Source: an uncultured Pseudomonadales bacterium | GTDB taxonomy: Bacteria > Pseudomonadota > Gammaproteobacteria > Pseudomonadales > Azotimanducaceae | Assembly (NCBI GenBank): GCA_951813295.1 | Contig: CATOTI010000002.1 | Span: 2,480,001-2,544,000, forward strand | Reading direction: 5' to 3' | Length of the DNA stretch: 64,000 nucleotides | Shown: positions 1-7,901 of the stretch, in pieces | How positions within the stretch are numbered: the first letter of the stretch is position 1 | Layout: every line of letters starts with the position of its first letter | Notes under the pieces: generated by a model | The model's input: only the letters and a program-made list of their open reading frames with translations | What the model was told of the DNA's origin: nothing | The model's database searches: none | Translations under genes and position numbers: made by a program

Positions 1-928
1 TCTCGCCTGCGGCCGTCAGGGCTTGATCGGCAATCGATTCCATCTCGTGATCACTCACCTGCAGACGGAACGAACCGCCTTCGGTGATGAAATTGGCACC
101 GAGATGAAACCAGGCATGAGCGCCGGCACCTAGTGCGCGGTCGCGACTGAGGAAATGCTCGAGGCCGGTATGGCCGAGTTCGTGACCCGTGTTGGCCGTA
201 AAGATCACGTCGCGCCCGGGTTGGTTGTCGGCGAAATGCCGCAGCGCCGCCAACCAGATCGCGATACCACCACTGCGTTCGGCGGTGCAGGTCCACCAAG
301 CGCTCTTGGGCGTCATGACGACGAGTGGCGGGAGGTCGCGATCGCGGCCGGGGATACGGGCCTGCACGTTCGAGGCGATCGACGTCCGCCTTTCGACGGC
401 GACGGTGAGCTTCGCGTTCGATCGCGCCGCGACCGCTTCTTCCATCCAGGTGCCGTGCTCCGTCGCGATCTGCAGGACCGGCGGACCAAATGGATCGACG
501 AATCGTGGGGCGTTCTGGAGAGCGAGGCCCGGAACGCTCGCATCCATGGCTGCGATCGCGACGACGCCGACGCGATCGGATCGGCGTACTTCGTCGAAGT
601 TACCCAGCGTCGCCGGCGAAAGTGGTCCCACGCCGATGCCGTCGTTCGCCGCCAGGTCGTGTAGCGGTGCTTCGATTCCACTCGCCGCGGTTGTCCCGCC
701 GTCGAACAGCGGCACGCCTTCTAGGCGCGTGCCTTCGGCTTCGATCGAACAGTCGTTCAGCACCCAGCGTGGGAATACAAAAGCATCGATTGACGGTTCG
801 AATCCGGCCGCGAGGATTTCGTCGGCGAGCCATTCGGACGTGCGCGAGTCGCCCTCCGTGCCGGTGCGGTGGTCGTTGATCGAATCCCAGTTCCTGATAT
901 CGCGTTCGAGCGCGGCGATATCGGCCAT
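1..928 (-). CDS. M28-family-like peptidase homologue, C-terminus off the window
   Basis: This reading frame runs leftwards off the window edge without a stop, so about 309 N-terminal residues are visible. The layout fits the M28 aminopeptidase fold: an N-terminal helix, a protease-associated-like insert (about residues 60-165), then the strand-turn-helix core ending in an FTANTGHELGHTGLEHF segment where M28 enzymes carry their catalytic Glu-Glu. The usual ligands are not where expected: the normal 'H-x-D' strand reads MTPKSAWW, the 'DNASG' turn reads TAERSGG, and the EE pair is replaced by HELGH. It may therefore be a non-canonical or non-peptidase member. The ATG at 928 shares one base with the TGA stop of the upstream PQQ dehydrogenase, so the two are translationally coupled. 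Fold assignment is moderately sure; activity is unknown. Confidence 0.6.
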   Translation of the reverse strand, partial: MADIAALERDIRNWDSINDHRTGTEGDSRTSEWLADEILAAGFEPSIDAFVFPRWVLNDCSIEAEGTRLEGVPLFDGGTTAASGIEAPLHDLAANDGIGVGPLSPATLGNFDEVRRSDRVGVVAIAAMDASVPGLALQNAPRFVDPFGPPVLQIATEHGTWMEEAVAARSNAKLTVAVERRTSIASNVQARIPGRDRDLPPLVVMTPKSAWWTCTAERSGGIAIWLAALRHFADNQPGRDVIFTANTGHELGHTGLEHFLSRDRALGAGAHAWFHLGANFITEGGSFRLQVSDHEMESIADQALTAAGE

Positions 929-2994
929 CATTCTTGTCCCGGCGCGGGCAGTGCGTAGGCGATGTATTCGGACCCGGACGGCGGACCTTTGCGACCGCCG
1001 CCGGCTGAGATCACCACGAACTGACGACCGTCGACGCTGTATACGGCAGGGGTCGAGAAACCGGCGGCGGGCAGGTCCGTTTCCCAGAGGATCGTTGCAT
1101 CGCGGGTATCGAAGGCGCGCATCTTCATATCCGGCGTCGCCGCGATGAAGATCAGTCCGGTCGCGGTCACCACCGGGCCACCGTAGTTCACGGCGCCGTA
1201 GCCGAGACCGGGATGGGTCGGATAGTCGCCGAACGGCACCTGCCAGGCGATCTCGCCCGTTGCGAGATCGATCGAGTTGAGCGTTCCCCAGGGCGGGGTG
1301 TTGCCCGGCAGGTTCTCGTGATCCTTGAGGTAGACGTAGCCGCCCGTCAGGACGTACAGGAGTTCTTCCGCAGTTTCGGACTCTTCCGGTACCGGGTTGC
1401 GGAGGTAACCGTAGATCGCTCCGCGCTCGACCTTGGTGAGGTGCGCGAATCCCGGCATTCGGCCGGCGCCCTCATCGATGATCTCGACGATTTCGGGATA
1501 GCTTTTGCGCGAATAGATCTCGACGAGCGACGGACCCGTATCGGTGCCTTCAGCCTCGAGGCCATGACACGCGCCGCAGTGCTGCGCATAGACCGAGTAG
1601 CTGCTGAACCCGGCCGGGATCTCGCCAACCTCGAGACCCGCAGTCACGTCGTTGGCGTTCAGGATGAGGCGGTTGTTGGCGGGATCGAATGCCGATCCGC
1701 CCCATTCGGCGCCGCCATCGAACCAGGGCGAAATGGCGACGGTGCCGACCTTCGGTGGTGCCAGATGGCGAAGGTCCCAATCCTTGATCTGCTCTTCGAC
1801 GAACGCCGTCGCCTCGGGCGTTCGCTGGGTCACTTCGAACGACTGACGGCTGAAGACGACCGCTGACAAGGGTTGTGTTGCTGCCGGTACCTCACCGGGC
1901 AGCGTGCTCGGTAATGCTTCGATTTCGTGGATCTCGTAAAGCGACTCACCTGTCTCGCGGTCGAAGACGAAAAGCTGACCTGACTTCGTCGTCAGGGCGA
2001 CGGCATCGATCGTCTGGCCGTCGCGCTCGACTTCGACGAGTGTCGGAGGCGCGGGATTGTCGCGATCCCAGACATCGTGCCGGATGACCTGGAAATGCCA
2101 TCGGTACTCGCCGGTTCGGGCATCGATCGCAACGATCGAATTGGCGAACAGGTTGTCACCCAGCCGCCGGGCGCCGTAGAAATCGGGCGTGGCCGAGCCC
2201 GTTGGCGCGAACACGATGCCGCGTTCTTCATCGAGGGCCATGCCCGACCAGACATTGGCGCCCCCGGCTCGATCGAGCGAACCGTCGGCCCAGGTTTCGC
2301 TACCGACATCGCCGGCTTTCGGAATGGTGTCGAATTGCCACTCGAGCGATCCATCGATGGCGCTGAAGGCGCGGATCGATCCTTTGTGCGCGTCTTCGCC
2401 TTCGGTGGTCGAGAATCCCATTACGAGACGATCCTCGAACACGATTCCCGGTACGGTGACGCCGATGTATCCACGGTCGGCATCCGGCGTGAGATCGAGC
2501 ACGCCGTTGTTGCCAAAGCTCTGAACGAGCGTACCGTCGGCGGCGTTCAGCGCGTAGAGGTTCTTACCCGACGTGAAGAAGACGCGTTTGTCGGTGCCGC
2601 GTTCCCACCACATGAGGCCGCGCTGTGCTCCGGGGTTAATCTCGTGCGTCGCGCGCCAGAGCTCTTCTCCGGTCGCCGCGTTCAGGGCGAACGCATTGAG
2701 ACTTGGCGACAGACCGTACAGCACGCCGTCGACGATGAGCGGGCTCGTGTACATCGTCGCGTTGCGATGTTCGCCTGAGTTGTAACGCCAGGCCTCCTCG
2801 AGTTCGCCGACGTTGTCGCGCGTGATTTGTGTCAGCGGCGAGTAATGCTGTCGCCCGGCATCGCCGAGATAGACGGGCCAGTCGACATCCGACAGCGGAT
2901 CGTCCGCCGGCGGCGTTTGCATTTCGCACCCGCCGATGGTGATCAAACCCATCGTCGCGGATGCCCATAGGAAAGTTCGTGTTCGCGTCTTCAT
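928..2994 (-). CDS. PQQ-dependent dehydrogenase lipoprotein with inserted cytochrome c domain
   Basis: The 688-residue product resembles quinoprotein alcohol/glucose dehydrogenases that oxidise a substrate in the periplasm and pass electrons to heme c. The first about 23 residues form a lipoprotein signal with lipobox TIGGC. The mature protein opens with the propeller start DWPVYLGDAGRQHYSPL and carries repeated tryptophan-docking-like blades (for example GEELWRATHEIN, GEYRWHFQVIRHDVWD). A cytochrome c module is inserted at about residues 475-555, with the heme motif CGACH and a likely axial methionine in RMPGF. The propeller then resumes (GYGAVNYGGPV). The start is the ATG at 2994. It lies upstream of, and overlaps by one base with, the M28-like gene, suggesting a two-gene operon. 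The substrate cannot be read from sequence. Confidence 0.88.
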   Translation of the reverse strand: MKTRTRTFLWASATMGLITIGGCEMQTPPADDPLSDVDWPVYLGDAGRQHYSPLTQITRDNVGELEEAWRYNSGEHRNATMYTSPLIVDGVLYGLSPSLNAFALNAATGEELWRATHEINPGAQRGLMWWERGTDKRVFFTSGKNLYALNAADGTLVQSFGNNGVLDLTPDADRGYIGVTVPGIVFEDRLVMGFSTTEGEDAHKGSIRAFSAIDGSLEWQFDTIPKAGDVGSETWADGSLDRAGGANVWSGMALDEERGIVFAPTGSATPDFYGARRLGDNLFANSIVAIDARTGEYRWHFQVIRHDVWDRDNPAPPTLVEVERDGQTIDAVALTTKSGQLFVFDRETGESLYEIHEIEALPSTLPGEVPAATQPLSAVVFSRQSFEVTQRTPEATAFVEEQIKDWDLRHLAPPKVGTVAISPWFDGGAEWGGSAFDPANNRLILNANDVTAGLEVGEIPAGFSSYSVYAQHCGACHGLEAEGTDTGPSLVEIYSRKSYPEIVEIIDEGAGRMPGFAHLTKVERGAIYGYLRNPVPEESETAEELLYVLTGGYVYLKDHENLPGNTPPWGTLNSIDLATGEIAWQVPFGDYPTHPGLGYGAVNYGGPVVTATGLIFIAATPDMKMRAFDTRDATILWETDLPAAGFSTPAVYSVDGRQFVVISAGGGRKGPPSGSEYIAYALPAPGQE

Positions 2995-3024
2995 GGCCTA
3001 AAGATAGCAAGCCTCGTCCAAACG

Positions 3025-4284
3025 TCATTCCCAAACATCGAAACCGCGCTCGATCAGATCGTGACGCTTGGGACCCGTCGAGATGCAGTCGATCGTGCGA
3101 TCGATCGATGTCTCGATGGCTTCGACGTATCGCCGCGCTTCGACGGGTAAGGCATGCCATTCGTCGGTTCCTTGGCAGTCCTGCGACCACGCGTCGTGGC
3201 GCTCAAAGACCGGCGCGCATCGTTCGAGTGTGCGATCGAGGGGGTAGTGAGACGAGATCTCATCGTCCAGCCGGTAGTGGGTGTTGATCTCGAGACGGGT
3301 TTCGCCACTCAAGGAATCGAGCCGGGTCATCGCGACGTGATCGACCTCCTGGAGGTCGAGACCGTGGCGGACGGCGACGGCGTCGAACGGCCCGAGGCGT
3401 CGCGGCCGACGGGTCGTCGCGCCGAATTCGCCGGTGCGCTGGCGTAGTCGATCCGCCCACATGCCGCGATCCTCCACGGGCATCGGCCCGGCGCCCACCA
3501 TGCTGGAGAATGCTTTGATCACGGCGACGTTGACTTGCTTGCGCGGTCGAGGGAGCCCGCCGCCGATCACGGCGTAGCGCGACAAGGTATGACTCGACGT
3601 CACCCACGGGTAAATGCCGTGGTCGCGATCGCGCAGCGCGCCGAGCTGGGCTTCAGCGAGAACGCGCGCATCGGCATATTCGTCAGAGAGGAGCCGTCGG
3701 GTATCGACGATGAAGTCCTCCAGAGGCGACGTCCAGCGATGCACCCATGCCAGCGTGTCGGATACTGACCTCGGCGAATCGGGTCGTGCCGTGTCGAGTG
3801 CATCCTGGATTCTCATCGTCAGGTCCGGCGAATCGAGGTCGGCGAAACGAATCGCCCGTCGCGCCGCACGATCAACATAGGCGGGGCCGACGCCTTGACG
3901 GGTCGAGCCGATCGCACGCTCGCCCAGAAGCGTTTCATTGGCCTTGTCGGCTTCGACATGAAAAGGCATCACGATCGTCGCGAGTTCCGATATCGCGAGG
4001 CGTGGATCGAAACCGGCGCTGCGAAGCATCTCGAGTTCGGCCACGAGTTGCTCCGGATTGATCACCATTCCTGGTCCCAAGACGTTCAGCGTGTGGGCGT
4101 GTAGTGCGCCACACGGGATGAGGTGAAGGTGGAATGTCCGGCCGGTCTCCGTGACGAGCGTATGGCCGGCGTTGCTGCCGCCCTGAAAACGAACGACGAC
4201 GTCGGCTTGCTCGGCGAGGTAGTCGACGACGCGGCCTTTGCCTTCGTCGCCCCAGGTCGCGCCGGTGACGGTGACGAGTTGCAT
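3025..4284 (-). CDS. Divergent adenylosuccinate synthetase family protein
   Basis: The 419-residue product aligns along its length with PurA, which joins IMP and aspartate using GTP. The P-loop WGDEGKGR with the catalytic Asp, the GGSNAGHT loop with the catalytic His, GPAYVDR, YPWVTSSHT and the C-terminal STGPKR guanine-binding segment are present. Other sites depart from the consensus: EGAQG reads as EAQLG, the aspartate loop TTGR reads TTRR, RTGW/RCGW reads RLGP, and FPTE reads MPVE. These changes touch IMP- and aspartate-contacting residues, so this may be a paralogue with another acceptor rather than the housekeeping enzyme. I chose ATG 4284 (GGAG seven bases upstream) over longer ATG starts, matching the family's usual N-terminus. 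It is divergent from the LysR gene at 4433, with a palindrome between them. Confidence 0.75.
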   Translation of the reverse strand: MQLVTVTGATWGDEGKGRVVDYLAEQADVVVRFQGGSNAGHTLVTETGRTFHLHLIPCGALHAHTLNVLGPGMVINPEQLVAELEMLRSAGFDPRLAISELATIVMPFHVEADKANETLLGERAIGSTRQGVGPAYVDRAARRAIRFADLDSPDLTMRIQDALDTARPDSPRSVSDTLAWVHRWTSPLEDFIVDTRRLLSDEYADARVLAEAQLGALRDRDHGIYPWVTSSHTLSRYAVIGGGLPRPRKQVNVAVIKAFSSMVGAGPMPVEDRGMWADRLRQRTGEFGATTRRPRRLGPFDAVAVRHGLDLQEVDHVAMTRLDSLSGETRLEINTHYRLDDEISSHYPLDRTLERCAPVFERHDAWSQDCQGTDEWHALPVEARRYVEAIETSIDRTIDCISTGPKRHDLIERGFDVWE

Positions 4285-4359
4285 TTCCATGCTCCAGCTT
4301 TGATGCGGGCCACACGGTAGGGCGGTGTTAAGAATGAGGGAATCAAATGTATTGAACAC

Positions 4360-4378
4360 GTAGAATTAGAAATTCTAC
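4360..4378. promoter_or_regulatory. Perfect 19-bp palindrome, putative LysR operator
   Basis: GTAGAATT and AATTCTAC form perfect 8-bp arms around a 3-base spacer, in the AT-rich gap between the divergent adenylosuccinate-synthetase-like and LysR genes. An AT-rich interrupted dyad in the shared intergenic region is the typical position and form of a LysR-type operator. The regulator match is inferred only from position. Confidence 0.5.
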
Positions 4379-4397
4379 TAATAGATTCGCCTCGCTC

Positions 4398-4427
4398 AGG
4401 GAGAGGGAGAGGGAGAGGGAGAGGGAA
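4398..4427. repeat. Hexanucleotide tandem repeat (AGGGAG)n before the LysR start
   Basis: Four exact AGGGAG units and a fifth degenerate unit (AGGGAA) lie just 5' of the LysR ATG at 4433. The last units also supply the purine-rich Shine-Dalgarno region. Copy-number change by slippage would alter the distance between promoter or operator and the ribosome site without changing the reading frame. Confidence 0.8.
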
Positions 4428-4432
4428 AGGAA

Positions 4433-5299
4433 ATGGAAGTCGGTCAGCTTCGATCGTTTGTTGCGGTCGCGGACCGTGCGAGTTTCACGCGCGCCGCGGA
4501 CGATCGGCATCTCACACAATCGGCGATCAGTCAGCAGATCCGGTCACTCGAAGAGGGTCTCGACGTACGGTTGTTTGAACGCTCCGCACACGCGGTGCGG
4601 TTGACGCCGATCGGCGAGCAGTTGTTGCCGCACGCGCGCCAGATTCTCGCGGCGGTTTCGGCTGCGGAGCGAACGGTCGAGGAAGCCGGACGGGACCTCG
4701 CGGGCACACTCAAGATCGGTTGTCCGGACGCGCTTGCGTGTCACTTCCTTCCCCGGATTCTGGCGTCCTTCGCCCGCGCCCACCCTGGCGTTTCCATTCT
4801 TCTCGTCAATGAGCCCTCGCGGGACCTCGAGCGCCGTATCGATGCCGGCGATCTCGATATCGCGTTCTTTTCCCGAGAGACCGACCCGGAACCGCTGTGG
4901 CGATATGCGATGGTCGCGGTCGGTCGCGCCGATCTGCTTGCCTCCGATGCGATCGAGCTCAAGGACCTGCGGGATCAATGGCTTCTGCTCCTCGAGCGCG
5001 GAACGAGGCACCGGGCGGTGGTCGACGCGGCGCTACGCCGCGCACGGGTGTCGGCGGCGAAGGTGCTGGAGCTCGGCGACGTCTCGATTCAGCTCGCGAT
5101 GGCACAAGAAGGGCTGGGCGTCGCGATCGTGCCTGACTTTGCATTCGAGCCAGGCGAAGGGGTCGAGAGCGCTTCGGTTGAGGGGCTCCCGGAGCTTGTC
5201 GTGGTCGAGCGCCGGGGTGTTCACGGGAACCGGCGCGCCGCGCAAGCCTTCGCCGAAGCGGCTCGAGGTCACATAAAGATTAGCGAGATAGCTAAATAA
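4433..5299 (+). CDS. LysR-family transcriptional regulator
   Basis: The 288-residue protein has the LysR layout: a winged helix-turn-helix at residues 1-60 (SFTRAADDRHLTQSAISQQ is the recognition-helix region), a linker helix, and a periplasmic-binding-protein-like effector domain from about residue 88 (LKIGCPDALACHFLPRIL). It is transcribed away from the adenylosuccinate-synthetase-like gene, with a 19-bp palindrome and a hexanucleotide repeat between them, so that gene is the most likely target. The 3' end of the coding region contains the first of two TTAGC-N6-GCTAA dyads belonging to the next operon. The effector is unknown. Confidence 0.9.
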   Translation: MEVGQLRSFVAVADRASFTRAADDRHLTQSAISQQIRSLEEGLDVRLFERSAHAVRLTPIGEQLLPHARQILAAVSAAERTVEEAGRDLAGTLKIGCPDALACHFLPRILASFARAHPGVSILLVNEPSRDLERRIDAGDLDIAFFSRETDPEPLWRYAMVAVGRADLLASDAIELKDLRDQWLLLLERGTRHRAVVDAALRRARVSAAKVLELGDVSIQLAMAQEGLGVAIVPDFAFEPGEGVESASVEGLPELVVVERRGVHGNRRAAQAFAEAARGHIKISEIAK

Positions 5300-5325
5300 G
5301 TGGTTTGATTAGCGAATCAGCTAAT
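5279..5325. promoter_or_regulatory. Two TTAGC-N6-GCTAA dyads, putative ArsR operators
   Basis: TTAGC-GAGATA-GCTAA (5280-5295) and ATTAGC-GAATCA-GCTAAT (5308-5325) have the same arms and spacing, with starts about 29 bp apart, immediately before the gene pair at 5339 and 5650. ArsR-type winged-helix repressors usually bind 12-2-12-like AT-rich dyads upstream of their own operon. The first site overlaps the last codons and stop of the LysR gene. Binding is inferred. Confidence 0.6.
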
Positions 5326-5338
5326 TGAGTGAGTCGCC

Positions 5339-5653
5339 ATGGCAAACAAAGTCTTCTGTCACTACCGCGTCGCGGCCGGGAACGAGCCGGCATTCGAAAA
5401 CCTGCTCGAGAAGCATTGGCCGACGCTGCACCGTTTGGGACTCGTCACCGACGAGCCGGCGCAGCATTTCAAGGGCGAGGAACGTGACGGCCAGCCGCTC
5501 TACATCGAAGTGTTCGACTGGCTCGACGGTGCTGAACCACATGCACACCCGGAAGTTGCCGCGATCTGGGAACCGATGGATCAGCTTTGTGAAGATCGCG
5601 GCGGGAAGCCCAACATGGAGTTCCCGCATATGGATCCGATCACGATCGGGTGA
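5339..5653 (+). CDS. Small ABM-like (dimeric alpha/beta barrel) protein of unknown function
   Basis: This 104-residue protein has no signal peptide. It starts with a beta-strand (NKVFCHYRVAAGNE) and a helix (PAFENLLEKHWPTLHRLGL), ends in HPEVAAIWEPMDQL, and has the size and strand-helix pattern of the antibiotic-biosynthesis-monooxygenase/dimeric ferredoxin-like fold. No cofactor motif is visible; such proteins often act as cofactor-free oxygenases or isomerases, or as small-molecule binders. Its stop TGA overlaps the GTG start of the ArsR-type gene at 5650, so the two are a coupled operon and the repressor probably senses something related to this protein's substrate. Family assignment is tentative. 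Confidence 0.6.
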   Translation: MANKVFCHYRVAAGNEPAFENLLEKHWPTLHRLGLVTDEPAQHFKGEERDGQPLYIEVFDWLDGAEPHAHPEVAAIWEPMDQLCEDRGGKPNMEFPHMDPITIG

Positions 5654-5958
5654 GTAGCGAAGCCAAGCCTCGCGGTGTACGCGAAGTCGGGATCGCGAAC
5701 GCCGTCTTTGCCGCGTTGGCGCATCCAGCCCGTCGCCAGATCCTGCTGTCGGTGCACTTTCGTGGCGAATGTACGGCGGGCGACATTGCGAGACGCTTCA
5801 GCTGCAGTTGGCCGACGACCAGCCGTCACTTGTCGACGCTGGTCGCGGCCGAAATCCTCCACGTCGAAAAAGTCGGTCGCCAGCGAATCTATCGATCGAA
5901 CGCGGATCTACTCGCTTCGACGCTGCGTCAATGGGCGGGGTATTTCGATCGCGCCTAG
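5650..5958 (+). CDS. ArsR-family winged-helix transcriptional regulator
   Basis: The 102-residue protein matches the ArsR fold: FAALAHPARRQILLSV (helix 1-2), CTAGDIARRFSCSWPTTSRHLSTL (helix-turn-helix, residues about 38-62), and a wing EILHVEKVGRQRIYR. It lacks the ELCVCDL metal-binding cysteines of true ArsR, so it probably senses an organic ligand or partner protein. The GTG start at 5650 overlaps the stop of the preceding gene (GTGA). The paired TTAGC-N6-GCTAA dyads upstream of the operon are its probable autoregulatory sites. Confidence 0.88.
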   Translation: MSSEAKPRGVREVGIANAVFAALAHPARRQILLSVHFRGECTAGDIARRFSCSWPTTSRHLSTLVAAEILHVEKVGRQRIYRSNADLLASTLRQWAGYFDRA

Positions 5959-5970
5959 CGGCTGGACTCG

Positions 5971-6552
5971 TTAGTCGAGGTCGGCCGCCAAAGACGCCGC
6001 ACTCTGGGGCGAGAGCTGTACCGCGTAAGGCAGTTCGGGATGGTCGATGCCCATGGCCACGATCGCTCCCGTCTTGACACCTTCGATGTCGCTCGCTGTC
6101 AGTTCGAAGCGGAGGAAATGTACCGCGGCGGTCTTGTCGCGATCGGTTCGGTCGAGGTCGTCATTGGCATGCACGAAACGCCGTTCGCCGTCACCGACCG
6201 AAAACCAGACCTGGTGCTCGACGCCGGGCATCCGGTGAAGTGCTGCGTCGCGCTCGTCGGGATCGCCATACTCGATCAGTAGCGTTGCCTTCCAGTTGGA
6301 GCCGTCTGGAATGAGCGGGTTGTAGGCCTCGATTTCCTCTTCGATGAGGTGCGGTTCGAAGACCCGCTCGATGCGAAGCATCTCCTGGACCTGGTAGCGC
6401 ATGGTCAACTCATCTTCGAAGAGCAACGTCGCGTGCTCGCCGAGCGCTATACGCCGCTGCTTCTTGTGATCGATGACTTGCGAGCGAAACGAACCGCGTT
6501 CGAGCGCGTACTGCTCGAGACTCCAAAGATCGTCGCGGGTGAGTTTCTTCAT
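5971..6552 (-). CDS. DUF3501 family protein
   Basis: The 193-residue product begins MKKLTRDDLWSLEQY and contains YQVQEMLRIERVF, PGVEHQVWFSVG and TAAVHFLRFEL, which I recognise as the DUF3501 family. These genes regularly sit next to a rubrerythrin and a GlpC-like (Fe-S) CCG-domain protein, as here, and are presumed to act in the same oxidative-stress or redox pathway. The ATG at 6552 overlaps the stop of the Fe-S gene (ATGA), so the genes are co-translated. No cofactor motif is apparent. Confidence 0.85.
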   Translation of the reverse strand: MKKLTRDDLWSLEQYALERGSFRSQVIDHKKQRRIALGEHATLLFEDELTMRYQVQEMLRIERVFEPHLIEEEIEAYNPLIPDGSNWKATLLIEYGDPDERDAALHRMPGVEHQVWFSVGDGERRFVHANDDLDRTDRDKTAAVHFLRFELTASDIEGVKTGAIVAMGIDHPELPYAVQLSPQSAASLAADLD

Positions 6553-7874
6553 GCGATGCCGTATGCCTTTTTGACCATTGAGATGGGATGGATCGATTCC
6601 GATCCGTCGTCCAGGCCATGCTGAATCAACCGGCCTGCCATCGGGCAATCGGAGCCGTAGTGATCGGGTTCGGCGTTCCTGACCTGCCGAATGACGGGTC
6701 GCGCGATCTTCATCGCTTTGTCGTAGGTCTCCGCCTTTACCGCGTAGGTCCCGTCGTGACCCGAACACCGCTCGATGATCGAAACGTTCGTCTCCGGAAT
6801 CAGTGAGAGGAACTCTTTCGTCCGCTGGCCGAACGCCTGGACGCGCTGGTGGCAAGCCGCGTGGTAGGCGACGTTGCCGAGCCCGGTCGCGAACTCGACG
6901 TTGGTCAGCCCTTCCTTGTGCCGGGTCGTGAGATATTCGAACGGGTCGAAGAAGCGTGCGGCGACGGCCTGCGCGACCTCGTCGTCCGGATACATCAACG
7001 GTATTTCCTGGCGATACATCAGCGTGCACGACGGGATGATCGACATGAGGTCGTAGCCTTCGTCGATCGCCGCTTTGAACCTGGCGAGATTGTGGTCGGC
7101 GTTGGCGGCCACGGAATCCAGGTCACCCAGCTCGAACTTCGGCATCGCGCAGCAACGCGTGTCTTCGAGCAATTTCACCCCGATACCGTTGTGGTGGAGG
7201 ACACGCACCAGATCTTCCACGACCTCGGGTTCGTTGTGATTGCCGTAGCAGGTGACGAAGAGGGCCACGCGTCCCGTCGTCGTGTCTCCGGGTGCGGCGG
7301 CCTGGTCATCGAACCCCGAACCGATTCGCTTGCGCGCCGTACGCGAATGAAAGGCTGGTAGCGGCGCATCGGCGTGAATGCCGGCGATCTGCTCGCCGAG
7401 CTTGCGTAGTCCCTTGACGCCGGCTGCCGTGTTGGCAATTTGGCTGATCCCGGGGGTCGAAATCGTCTTGAAGACGGGATCGGTGCTCGTAATGAGCCGG
7501 TCGCGTAAGGGTCGACCGTTGGCCCGGAATTCGGCCGCTTTGGCGCGCAGCATGAGATGCGGAAAATCGACCGCCCATTCGTGCGGCGGGAGGTAGGGGC
7601 ATTTCGTCTCGGCGCAAAGGTCGCAGAGAAAACACTGATCGACGACCTTGCCGTAGTCCGCCTTGTCGACGCCGTCGACTTCCATCGTGTCGGATTCGTC
7701 GACGAGGTCGAAGAGGGTCGGGAACGCGTCGCACAGGTTCACGCATCGGCGGCAACCGTGGCAGATATCGTAGACGCGTTCGAGTTCCTGGTTGACGGCC
7801 TCCTGGTCGTAGTAGTCGTCGGTGCGCCACTCGATCGGTTTACGCCGCGGCGCTTCTAAGCTCCCTTCTTTGAT
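6549..7874 (-). CDS. (Fe-S)-binding CCG-domain protein (GlpC/heterodisulfide-reductase-related), apparent ATC start
   Basis: The 441-residue protein carries two N-terminal 4Fe-4S motifs: C38-x2-C41-x2-C44-x3-C48 and C81-x2-C84-x2-C87-x4-C92-P. Two CCG-type cysteine-rich domains follow (TCYGN...CCAMPKF; YHAACH...CSGHDG...DCPMAG), as in GlpC and glycolate-oxidase iron-sulfur subunits. Such proteins pass electrons between a flavin or peroxide partner and the quinone pool. No ATG, GTG or TTG exists in frame before codon 45 (GTG 7742), which would delete the first cluster. The conserved family N-terminus (KEGSLEAP) instead begins at an ATC at 7874-7872, preceded by AGGAG (7885-7881) with six-base spacing. 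I therefore annotate ATC as the start; a base error ATG to ATC is the alternative. It sits between rubrerythrin and DUF3501. Confidence 0.85.
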   Translation of the reverse strand: MKEGSLEAPRRKPIEWRTDDYYDQEAVNQELERVYDICHGCRRCVNLCDAFPTLFDLVDESDTMEVDGVDKADYGKVVDQCFLCDLCAETKCPYLPPHEWAVDFPHLMLRAKAAEFRANGRPLRDRLITSTDPVFKTISTPGISQIANTAAGVKGLRKLGEQIAGIHADAPLPAFHSRTARKRIGSGFDDQAAAPGDTTTGRVALFVTCYGNHNEPEVVEDLVRVLHHNGIGVKLLEDTRCCAMPKFELGDLDSVAANADHNLARFKAAIDEGYDLMSIIPSCTLMYRQEIPLMYPDDEVAQAVAARFFDPFEYLTTRHKEGLTNVEFATGLGNVAYHAACHQRVQAFGQRTKEFLSLIPETNVSIIERCSGHDGTYAVKAETYDKAMKIARPVIRQVRNAEPDHYGSDCPMAGRLIQHGLDDGSESIHPISMVKKAYGIA

Positions 7875-7901
7875 CGTTCTCTCCTAGGGTCGTTCAACCA
7901 A

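Noticed and set aside
4398..4427. Phase variation (on/off) by the hexanucleotide repeat
   Set aside because: The repeat lies outside the coding sequence and its unit is a multiple of three, so it cannot switch a frame; only spacing effects remain possible.
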